Assembly: GCA_030426945.1 (NCBI GenBank)
Contig: JAUHXL010000023.1
Location: 1 to 33,861, forward strand
From: a bacterium
GTDB taxonomy: Bacteria; Myxococcota_A; Bradymonadia; UBA7976; UBA1532
Direction of reading: 5' to 3'
Length of the DNA stretch: 33,861 nt
This document shows positions 1 to 7,585 of the stretch, one piece after another. The position numbers and the translations under genes were made by a program. Under the pieces are notes generated by a model. The model saw only the letters and a program-made list of their open reading frames with translations. It made no database searches and was not told the DNA's origin. Position 1 is the stretch's first letter. Each line of letters starts with the position of its first letter.

Positions 1-2
1 TC

Positions 3-620
3 GTCGTCGCCGACCCCCTGCGCGCCGGCGACGAGACGCGCTACTTCCCCAGCGAGGTCAACCTGTTGCGGGCCGATGTCGTCGTCATCAACAAGATCGA
101 CGCCGCCCCGCCCGACGCCGTCGACGCGCTGCGCCGCAGCGTCCACGAAGCCAACCCGCGCGCCACCGTCGTCGACGCCGCCAGCCCCGTCGAGATCGAC
201 GATCCCGGCGCCCTGCGCGGCAAGCGCGTGCTGGTGGTCGAGGACGGCCCCACGCTCACCCACGGCCAGATGCGCCACGGCGCCGGCGTCGCCGCCGCCC
301 GCCGCTTCGGCGCCGCCGAGCTGGTCGACCCGCGCCCGTGGCTGCGAGGCGCCCTCGTCGACACCTTCGAACGCTACCCCCACATCGGCCCGCTGCTGCC
401 CGCGATGGGCTACGGGCCCGCCCAGCTGCGCGACCTCGAGCAGACCATCGCGGCGGTCGACTGCGACCTCGTCGTCGTCGGCACGCCCATCGATCTCGCG
501 CGCCACCTGACGCTCACCCGCCCCAGCGTGCGGGTGCGCTACAGCCTCCAGTGCCTCGGTCGGCCCAGCCTCGAAGAGGTGGTCGACCGATTCCTCACGA
601 CGCAGGAGGCCGCGCCATGA
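3..620 (+). CDS. Cyclic 2,3-diphosphoglycerate synthetase-like GTPase, 5'-truncated by the window edge
   Basis: Frame is open from base 3: VVADPLRAGDETRYFPSEVNLLRADVVVINKIDAA..., with an NKID G4-like motif; stop at 618-620. Confidence 0.7.
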   Translation, partial: VVADPLRAGDETRYFPSEVNLLRADVVVINKIDAAPPDAVDALRRSVHEANPRATVVDAASPVEIDDPGALRGKRVLVVEDGPTLTHGQMRHGAGVAAARRFGAAELVDPRPWLRGALVDTFERYPHIGPLLPAMGYGPAQLRDLEQTIAAVDCDLVVVGTPIDLARHLTLTRPSVRVRYSLQCLGRPSLEEVVDRFLTTQEAAP

Positions 621-1456
621 CCCGCCCCATCGAAGACCTCGGGCTGCTCGAGCAGCTGCAGCCCTTCGTGCTGAGCCACCGCGCCAACTGGCCGCACCTG
701 AACCTCGAGCCCCTGGGGGTGAAGATCACCGACACCCACGTCTTCGATCCCGCCCAGCTGCGCTCCGGCCGCCTCGTCGAGGGTCTGTTGCGCCTCGATC
801 GCCTCACCTTCGCCCGGCAGGCGATGGGCATGCCCCGTTGGGTGCTCTACGACTGCGCCGCGTTCCCCGGCGTCGTCGTCGGCCTCGGCCAGGTGACCAG
901 CGAGATGAGCGACACGCTGCAGCGCGCCTACGGCGTGCGCCCCAACGGAGCGTTCCTGCCGCTGTCCATGTGGGCCGCCATCCCCTGCGCGCGCCCGGGC
1001 GCCTGGTTCGGCCACAACCTGTCGTCGGCCAACGTGGCGCTGCCCCGCGGCGAGCGCTTCCCGCGCCTCGCGACGCTCACCAAGGCCCTCGGCCTCGCGG
1101 TCACCCGCGCGACGCGCCAATACGGGGCCACCCAGTGGGAGAGCCCTGCGCTGCCCCTGCACCGCCGCTTCGGCCCCCTGCACCTCGACGCCGCGTGGAT
1201 CCCGGCCCACACGCACCCCGGCTCGTTGTCCTACCACCTCGACCTCGACGAGGCCGCCATCCGCGGCGCGCTCGGCCCCCCGCCCGCCCGGCCCGATCAG
1301 GTGGACATGACCGTCGACGCCGCCGACACCGACGCGCTGCACGCCTTGCAACTCCGCCTCGAGGCGGGTCAGGATTGGTCGCTCGTCGGCATGACCGACG
1401 CGCCCGATGGACGAACCCTGCTGCTGCGGGCGCCCCCTCGGCTGCCCGCCGCCTGA
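617..1456 (+). CDS. Conserved-looking protein of unknown function
   Basis: ATG at 617 overlaps the upstream TGA (ATGA). The longer 338 start overlaps the previous CDS and is not supported. Confidence 0.7.
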   Translation: MTRPIEDLGLLEQLQPFVLSHRANWPHLNLEPLGVKITDTHVFDPAQLRSGRLVEGLLRLDRLTFARQAMGMPRWVLYDCAAFPGVVVGLGQVTSEMSDTLQRAYGVRPNGAFLPLSMWAAIPCARPGAWFGHNLSSANVALPRGERFPRLATLTKALGLAVTRATRQYGATQWESPALPLHRRFGPLHLDAAWIPAHTHPGSLSYHLDLDEAAIRGALGPPPARPDQVDMTVDAADTDALHALQLRLEAGQDWSLVGMTDAPDGRTLLLRAPPRLPAA

Positions 1457-1475
1457 GCCCGCGCCCGGAGCCCCC

Positions 1476-1802
1476 ATGAGCGACAAGCTGCCCAAGCCCC
1501 CCCGCACCTACACGAAGTTCGTCACCACCTTCCCCAAGCTGGGCAAGGCCTGGGAGCACATCCACGAGGCCGGCGCCGACGGCCCCATCGACGCCCGCAC
1601 CGCCCGCCTGATCAAGCTCGGCATCGCCATGGGCGCCATGCGCGAGGGCTCGGTGCACAGCGGCGTGCGCAAGGCGGTCGCCCTGGGCATCACGCCCGAG
1701 GAGATCCGCCAGGTGGTCGCCATGTGCGCCAGCACGCTGGGCATGCCGTCGACGGTGGCGGTCTTCTCGTGGGCGGAGGACGTGCTGGAGAAGGGGGAGT
1801 AG
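1476..1802 (+). CDS. Carboxymuconolactone decarboxylase (CMD/AhpD-like) family protein
   Basis: MSDKLPKPPRTYTKF...LIKLGIAMGAMREGSVHSGVRKAVALGITPEEIRQVV resembles the CMD core; no CxxC. Confidence 0.7.
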   Translation: MSDKLPKPPRTYTKFVTTFPKLGKAWEHIHEAGADGPIDARTARLIKLGIAMGAMREGSVHSGVRKAVALGITPEEIRQVVAMCASTLGMPSTVAVFSWAEDVLEKGE

Positions 1803-1893
1803 GGAACCCGGTACCGCGGGCGAGAAGGGGTAGAAAAGGGGGTACCCGAGCCACGGCGTCGTGCTCGCGGCGCCGCGCCGAGCCCCGCCGACT

Positions 1894-1926
1894 TGACGGA
1901 TCTAAACTTCAACTTTAGATCTGTCA
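1894..1926. promoter_or_regulatory. Near-perfect inverted repeat abutting the DUF4143 ATPase start codon
   Basis: TGACGGATCTAAA-CTTCAAC-TTTAGATCTGTCA: 13-bp arms, 1 mismatch, 7-nt spacer, ending 3 bp before ATG 1930; AT-rich island in GC-rich DNA. Confidence 0.6.
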
Positions 1927-1929
1927 GCC

Positions 1930-3099
1930 ATGTATCGGTCTCGACGAATCGCCGAAGCGCTGCGCGCGGCGCGGCAACAGCTCCCGGTGGTGCTCATCAC
2001 GGGACCGCGCCAGTCGGGCAAGAGCACGCTGGTGCGGAACGAGCTGCCCGACGTGCCCTACGTCACCTTCGATGACCCGCTCGAGGTCGACTTCGCCCGC
2101 CAGGACCCCAACGGCTTCCTCGATCGCTTCGACGACGCGGTGGTGCTCGACGAGATCCAGCTCGTGCCCGAGCTGATGCGCTACCTGAAGATGCGCGTCG
2201 ACACCGACCGCCGGCCGGGCCGCTACGTGCTCACCGGCTCCCAGCAGTTCGCGATGATGGAGCAGGTGTCCGAGAGCCTCGCCGGCCGCGTCGCCATCCT
2301 CGAGCTGCTGCCCCTGTCGCTCGCCGAACGCGACCCGATCCCCCCGCTGACCGATCTCATCTGGGTCGGCGGCTACCCCGAGCCCGCCCTGCACCCCGAC
2401 CGCCGCGACCTGTGGGTGCGCGGCTACGTCCGCACTTACGTCGAGCGCGACATCCGCCAGATGCGACAGATCGCCGACCTCGCCGCGTTCGAGCAGCTGA
2501 TCATGCTCGCCGCCGCGAACCACGGGCAGGAGCTGAACGTCGCCCGCCTCTCACGGCAGGTGGGCATGTCCCAGCCGACCGTGAAGGCCTGGATGGGCCT
2601 GCTCGAGGCCGCCTACCTCGGCGTCGCGGTGCCCCCGTACTTCCGCAACCTGGGCAAGCGCCTGGTCAAGGCGCGCAAGTGGTACCTGCTCGACAGCGCC
2701 CTGGTGTGCGAGCTGACCCGCCAGCCCTCCGCCGAGGCCGCCCTCGCCGGCGCGATGGGCGGCCCGCTCTTTGAGGGCATGGTCGTCGTCGAGGTGCTGA
2801 AGGCCATGGCCCACGCGGGCCTGCGCCCCGAGCTGTATCACTGGCGCAGCCACGACCAGCTCGAGGTCGACCTGATCATCCGCACCCGCGACGGGCTGCA
2901 GCCGATCGAGATCAAGCTGACCGCCACCCCCACTGCTGGGCACGCGGCGCCCCTCTCGCGCTTCATCGAGCTCGAGCCCGACGCCGCGCCCAAGGGCCTG
3001 CTGGTGTGCCGCGTCGACCGCGAACGCCGCCTGCCCGGCGGACACCTGGCGATGCCGTGGCAGGCGTTGCCGGCGTGGCTGGAGGGGCGGTTGGCGTGA
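1930..3099 (+). CDS. AAA_14 / DUF4143 family ATP-binding protein
   Basis: Walker A GPRQSGKST, Walker B-like VVLDEIQ, LTGSQQF sensor, C-terminal nuclease-like region ...LEVDLIIRTRDGLQPIEIKLT. Confidence 0.88.
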   Translation: MYRSRRIAEALRAARQQLPVVLITGPRQSGKSTLVRNELPDVPYVTFDDPLEVDFARQDPNGFLDRFDDAVVLDEIQLVPELMRYLKMRVDTDRRPGRYVLTGSQQFAMMEQVSESLAGRVAILELLPLSLAERDPIPPLTDLIWVGGYPEPALHPDRRDLWVRGYVRTYVERDIRQMRQIADLAAFEQLIMLAAANHGQELNVARLSRQVGMSQPTVKAWMGLLEAAYLGVAVPPYFRNLGKRLVKARKWYLLDSALVCELTRQPSAEAALAGAMGGPLFEGMVVVEVLKAMAHAGLRPELYHWRSHDQLEVDLIIRTRDGLQPIEIKLTATPTAGHAAPLSRFIELEPDAAPKGLLVCRVDRERRLPGGHLAMPWQALPAWLEGRLA

Positions 3100-3272
3100 G
3101 GGCTGCGCCGGCGCCGGCTCACAGAACCTGGCCGCAGCGCTGGCCAGCGCCGCGGGTCCGGTGCGGCGGCTTCGGCCGAGAGTGAGCTCCACACCGACCT
3201 GGACATGCCGGCGCCGTCCGGCCACGATGCCCCAAGCAGCACGCACTCGGGCAGTCCCGCAACGGCAGGCTC

Positions 3273-5021
3273 ATGGGCAGCGAACCGAACCGCCGACAGT
3301 TCATCGTCGCCAGCTCCGCGGCTGCGCTGGCCGGGTGCTGCGGCGCGCCCGAGTTTCCCAAGGTCCCTCGGCAGCAGCGCTCCCAGACGCCTGTCGTCGA
3401 CATCCACTGCCACATCTTCAACGTACGCGACCTGCCCATCGAAGGGTTCGCCGCACAACTGCTCGAGCTGCCCCGCTTCGTTCAGATTCTCCTGCTGCGT
3501 CCACTCGTGAACGCCTACCTGGCGACCACCCGATCGGACGCCGCTGACCAGGAGGAGCTGCGCGCGGCCATCGACGGTGACCTACCGTGCTTCGCGCGCA
3601 TCGAGAAGTCCACGACCGAGCAGCAGCAGCGCGTCCTCATCGAGGCCGTGCCCGATCTCGCGTTCGACCTGCAGCATCCCGACGGCGCCGAGGGTGGCTG
3701 GAGCGAGCACTTCCCCCAACTGGCCGCGCGCACCCTGGCCCTGCACCGCGCAGAATCGACTCGTCCCTACGGACCTGCCGCGCCGCCGACCCCGTCGGCG
3801 CCCGACGCTGCCTACGATCCCTTCGCGCCGGTGGACGCGCCCACACGGGTCCCCGACGAGGACCCGAGCACCGATCAGTCCCCGCCGGACGACCAGGCGG
3901 CGCTCGTCGCCTTCGACGCGCTCGCCCGGGCTGCGCGCGAGAGGGATGCCGAGCTTCACGGCTTCCTGGGTGCGCCGCGCGAATCGGGCCTGATCGGGGT
4001 GCAGGACTTCCCGGTGGTCGGCCGGGTGCTCGACACGCTCGCGTTGTTCCGTGGCTCACGCGCGCAGCTCGCGTACTGGCTGGTCCACACCTACCCGACC
4101 GTCGACCTCTTCACGCCCTTGCTCATCGACTTCGAAGGCTGGGTGCAGGACCGTCCGCGCACCGACCTGAAGCAGCAGTACGCGCTGATGAGCCTGGTCA
4201 CCGAGTGGTCGATGCGCACCAACCTGCGAACGGGTGAACAAGGCGTGAACGGTCCGAAGATTCATCCGTTCGCGCCGTTCGATCCACGGCGTGCGAACGG
4301 TCTGGACGACCTGAAGCGGGCGATCGAAACCCACGCCTTCGTCGGCGTGAAGGTGTACCCGCCGTGCGGGTTCCGCCCCAGCGGCGACGAGGACGCCGAG
4401 GTCCAGAAGAACCTCGAGGGCCTCTATGCCCACTGCAACGACCACGATCTGCCCCTGATGGCCCACTGCTCCCCCAGCAACGCTCTGTCGCCCGGCGCCG
4501 AGCTGAAGGCGCATCCCCGCGGTTGGCGCGGCGTCCTGGAAAGCCACCCGCGCCTGCGAGTGTGCCTGGGGCACGCGGGCCACCTGGCGCGGGACGACGA
4601 CCCCGACGCCCCGCTCTGGCTCGACGACATCGCCGATCTCATGATCGAGTTCCCGGGTCGCGTGTTCGCCGACATCAGCAACTCCGAGGCCGTCGAGTCC
4701 GCGGCCTACCGGCGACGCTTCACCGACACCCTCGCCCAACGGCGGCCCGAGCGTCGGCGAGCGTTCCTGAACGGCCTCCTCTTCGGGACCGACTGGTTCA
4801 TGAACCGCATCGTGAAGTCGCGCGCCGCCTATTTCCCCCTCGCCTGGCGCGAGTTGTTCGGGCAGTGGGGTGTGCCGGACGCCGAGGCCATGGGCCGTCG
4901 CGCCCTGGTGTTCCTGGGGCTTCGCGAAGAAGACGGCAGGGCGAGCACCGGCAGCAACCGTGCGCGCCTCTGCGCCTTGTATGACCGACACCGTGTCTCC
5001 TACCCGAGGTGGCTGGCATGA
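3273..5021 (+). CDS. Amidohydrolase-family metal-dependent hydrolase, predicted Tat-exported lipoprotein
   Basis: N-terminus RRQFIVASSAAALAGC (twin Arg plus lipobox), then DIHCHIF, GVKVYPPCGF, MAHCSPSNA, LGHAGHL and GTDWF motifs. Confidence 0.75.
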   Translation: MGSEPNRRQFIVASSAAALAGCCGAPEFPKVPRQQRSQTPVVDIHCHIFNVRDLPIEGFAAQLLELPRFVQILLLRPLVNAYLATTRSDAADQEELRAAIDGDLPCFARIEKSTTEQQQRVLIEAVPDLAFDLQHPDGAEGGWSEHFPQLAARTLALHRAESTRPYGPAAPPTPSAPDAAYDPFAPVDAPTRVPDEDPSTDQSPPDDQAALVAFDALARAARERDAELHGFLGAPRESGLIGVQDFPVVGRVLDTLALFRGSRAQLAYWLVHTYPTVDLFTPLLIDFEGWVQDRPRTDLKQQYALMSLVTEWSMRTNLRTGEQGVNGPKIHPFAPFDPRRANGLDDLKRAIETHAFVGVKVYPPCGFRPSGDEDAEVQKNLEGLYAHCNDHDLPLMAHCSPSNALSPGAELKAHPRGWRGVLESHPRLRVCLGHAGHLARDDDPDAPLWLDDIADLMIEFPGRVFADISNSEAVESAAYRRRFTDTLAQRRPERRRAFLNGLLFGTDWFMNRIVKSRAAYFPLAWRELFGQWGVPDAEAMGRRALVFLGLREEDGRASTGSNRARLCALYDRHRVSYPRWLA

Positions 5022-5872
5022 CCGATGACCGCTTCGACCCCGTCGACGCACCCGAGTCGAAGCTCGACCCGGCCGACGCTTGGGTCGCGATGCCCGCGCT
5101 CGATGCGCCGGGCCCCTGGACCGGCGTGGGACCCCTCACCGTCTTCGACGACGACGGCCGCGAGCCGGTCCCCACCGACGTGCTGCCCTGGGCGGCCGTC
5201 TGCCTGCTCCGGCTCCGGCGGGGTCCCGCCGACCAGCAGCGCGAGACGTTGGCCACCGGCTGGCTGGCTGGCCCACGCGTCGTGCTCACGGCGGGACACA
5301 ACCTGCACCCGGGAGGCGGCGACCACGACGCGGGGTGGGTGCGCGAGGTCATCGTGCAGCCAGGCTCCGCGGGCGCCCGGACGCCCTTCGGCGCACAACG
5401 AACCTGCGTGTTTGCGTCGACGCGCGGGTGGCTGGACCACCACGCTCGGGAAGCGGACCTCGGCGCCCTCTTTCTGGCCCACGATTTCCCAGGGCACCCT
5501 GGCCACCTGCTGATCGACGCGCCGCGCGACGGCCAGGTGTGCGTGGCCGGCTACCCCCACGCCATCGACGCAGCGCAGGCGACTGGGCAGACGCTCTACC
5601 GCCACTGGGGCGACCTGATCGAGAACGCCGACGGCCGACTGCGCTACGACGTCGACACCACCCGCGGGCAGAGCGGCAGCCCGGTCCTTCAACGCCAGGG
5701 TGGGGGCGTCGTCGCGATCGGCGTCCACGGCTACGGCGACGAGGGGACACTCGCGGACGAGCGAGGGAACGCGGCCGTCACGCTCGACGCCCGCTTCGAC
5801 GCCGCGTTGCGCTCGTGGCTGCCTCGTGGCGGCGCCCCCTTGCCACCCTCTCGACGACGTCCCGCCTCATGA
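5018..5872 (+). CDS. Trypsin/V8-like serine protease
   Basis: GWLAGPRVVLTAGH (His), EADLGALFL (Asp), TRGQSGSPVL (Ser); ATGA overlap with the upstream gene. Confidence 0.85.
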   Translation: MTDDRFDPVDAPESKLDPADAWVAMPALDAPGPWTGVGPLTVFDDDGREPVPTDVLPWAAVCLLRLRRGPADQQRETLATGWLAGPRVVLTAGHNLHPGGGDHDAGWVREVIVQPGSAGARTPFGAQRTCVFASTRGWLDHHAREADLGALFLAHDFPGHPGHLLIDAPRDGQVCVAGYPHAIDAAQATGQTLYRHWGDLIENADGRLRYDVDTTRGQSGSPVLQRQGGGVVAIGVHGYGDEGTLADERGNAAVTLDARFDAALRSWLPRGGAPLPPSRRRPAS

Positions 5873-6870
5873 ACGCCGCAGCGCTGCTCCAACGACTCGA
5901 CCGGCTGGGGCCGACTCGCGCCGCGCTGCTGGGCGCGACCGTCGGCGCAGGCGTCGGCGGCCCATTGCTCCTGGCCGACACACCCGCCCTGCGATTCGCT
6001 GGCTGCGGCGCCCTGCTCGGTGTGGGCGCCGCGCTGGCGCTGCGCCAGCGCTGGGTCGACCGGGAGGTCACTGACCAGGCCGCCCATGCGCCGGGCGCCC
6101 CACCGCGCCGCGACCCTCGCGACCTGCTGGACATGGTGTGGGTTCCCAGCGGCACGTTCATGATGGGGTCGGACGAATCCGATCCCGACGCCCGGTCCAA
6201 CGAGAAACCTCGGTTCGAAGCACACGTTCGACAGCCTCTCTGGGTTCAGCGCGTCCCGGTCACCAACGCGGACTACCGCCGCTTCAACGCCGACCACGCA
6301 CCAGGAGAGCCCGGCAACCTACCGGCCAGCGATGTGTCGTGGCTCGACGCCGTGCGCTTCTGCAACGACGCCTCGCAGGCGACGGGTTTCGCGCCGGCCT
6401 ACGAGGTGCGCGGCGATGTGATCCGTTGGCTGCCGACCGACGGCTACCGACTGCTGACGGAGATCGAGTGGGAGTACGCCTGTCGCGCCCACAGTCAGGC
6501 ACGACTCAGCTTCGGCGATGATCCGTCACAGCTCGGGTGGTACGGCTGGTACGACGAGAACAGCGGAGGCCGCAAACGGCCCGTGGGCGCACTCAGACCC
6601 AATGCGTTCGGGCTGTACGACCTGCACGGCAATGTCTGGGAATGGGTCTGGGGCCAGCCGTACAAGTACCCGCTCGACCGACGAACTGGCAGGGTCACCG
6701 AGATGAGCACCCGGATGGGTTCGCCTGTGTTGCGGGGGGGCGCCTTCGACCGCGAGGCCAGGGACCTGCGCGCCGCGAGCCGGGACTGGGACGAGCCAGA
6801 GCGCCGGTTCTCGTTCGTCGGCTTCCGGTGTGCGCGTGGCGCGCGCCCCGAGCCGTCCGTTGCCCCTTGA
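5869..6870 (+). CDS. Membrane-anchored FGE-sulfatase/SUMF1-fold protein carrying candidate DGR variable region VR1
   Basis: Hydrophobic N-terminal segments, then MVWVPSGTFMMGSDES...NVWEWVW...VLRGGAF...VGFRCARGA; ATGA overlap with the protease gene. Confidence 0.88.
   Translation: MNAAALLQRLDRLGPTRAALLGATVGAGVGGPLLLADTPALRFAGCGALLGVGAALALRQRWVDREVTDQAAHAPGAPPRRDPRDLLDMVWVPSGTFMMGSDESDPDARSNEKPRFEAHVRQPLWVQRVPVTNADYRRFNADHAPGEPGNLPASDVSWLDAVRFCNDASQATGFAPAYEVRGDVIRWLPTDGYRLLTEIEWEYACRAHSQARLSFGDDPSQLGWYGWYDENSGGRKRPVGALRPNAFGLYDLHGNVWEWVWGQPYKYPLDRRTGRVTEMSTRMGSPVLRGGAFDREARDLRAASRDWDEPERRFSFVGFRCARGARPEPSVAP
6726..6853 (+). repeat. Candidate DGR variable repeat VR1
   Basis: 128 bp, ungapped alignment to VR2 (7603-7730, opposite strand); 16 differences confined to 6751-6815, flanks identical. 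Confidence 0.9.
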
Positions 6871-6974
6871 TGGGCTTCCCCTTGCAGCGGGGTCGCGTCA
6901 TTTGGCGACACGATGTCGACATGTCGCCAAGTCGTCACATGACCACCCAACCGCGGTAGGACGCCATCGTTCGA

Positions 6975-7472
6975 TCAAGCGCCTCGGGCCCGCGCGGCCG
7001 GCGCGCCGTCCAGGTAGAGCGCCACCACCGCCCGGCTGGCTGCGTCGCGCGCGTCGTGGTAGGCGGCCGACTTCAGATCCCGCTCGAACCAGTGACAGCC
7101 CGTGCCCAGATGTTCCAGGCTGCAGCGCAGCAGGGCCGTCGCGGCGTGGCCCGCGTCGAGCTCGGTGACGCACCTTGCGAGCAGCGGCTGGGCGATCTGA
7201 TAGGCCTTCATGTCGGTCAGCGAGTAGCGTCGGCGCCCGTCGACGTGTGCGTCGCCGCTGACCTTGGTCGCCTCGGCGTCGATGCGCGCCGCGACGCGCT
7301 CGCGCGCGGCCGTCTGGCCCTCGCTCAGCCCGCCCGCGGGCACGTCGGCGAGGTCGATGAGCCACGCTTTGCCGGGCCGCTTCGCGCGCAGCTTGCCCTG
7401 CCTGATCATGTAGCGGATCTGCCGCTCGGACTTGCCCAGCCTTGCTGCGGCTTCGCTCACCGTCACCTGCAC
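6975..7472 (-). CDS. Excisionase/MerR-like HTH protein with C-terminal helical region; possible Avd-like accessory factor
   Basis: MQVTVSEAAARLGKSERQIRYMIRQGKLRAKRPGKAWLIDLADV (HTH), then helix-rich KAYQIAQPLLARCV...SLEHLGTGCHWF...ARDAASRAVVALYLDG. Confidence 0.7.
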   Translation of the reverse strand: MQVTVSEAAARLGKSERQIRYMIRQGKLRAKRPGKAWLIDLADVPAGGLSEGQTAARERVAARIDAEATKVSGDAHVDGRRRYSLTDMKAYQIAQPLLARCVTELDAGHAATALLRCSLEHLGTGCHWFERDLKSAAYHDARDAASRAVVALYLDGAPAARARGA

Positions 7473-7564
7473 GCTCTCACCGCCCCCTTCTGACTCGAAG
7501 GCCGCTCGTCTCGTCGCCGACAGGGTGTCGACACTTCAGGCCGCTTGTCGACAATTCCGCGCGA

Positions 7565-7579
7565 CCCCGCTTCGCGGGG
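7565..7579 (-). other. Hairpin downstream of VR2
   Basis: - strand CCCCGC-GAA-GCGGGG, perfect 6-bp stem, 23 bp past the VR2 3' end. The VR1 counterpart at 6878-6892 is CCCC-TTGCAGC-GGGG, 24 bp past VR1. Confidence 0.6.
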
Positions 7580-7585
7580 AACCCC

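Noticed and set aside
3107-3118. GCCGGCGCCGGC perfect 12-bp palindrome after the DUF4143 gene stop
   Set aside because: Low complexity and expected in such GC-rich DNA; no T-tract to support a terminator.
5869-6870. Functional formylglycine-generating enzyme
   Set aside because: The catalytic cysteine-containing segment normally following RGGS(F/W) is replaced by the variable region, and no sulfatase gene is present; interpreted as a binding scaffold.
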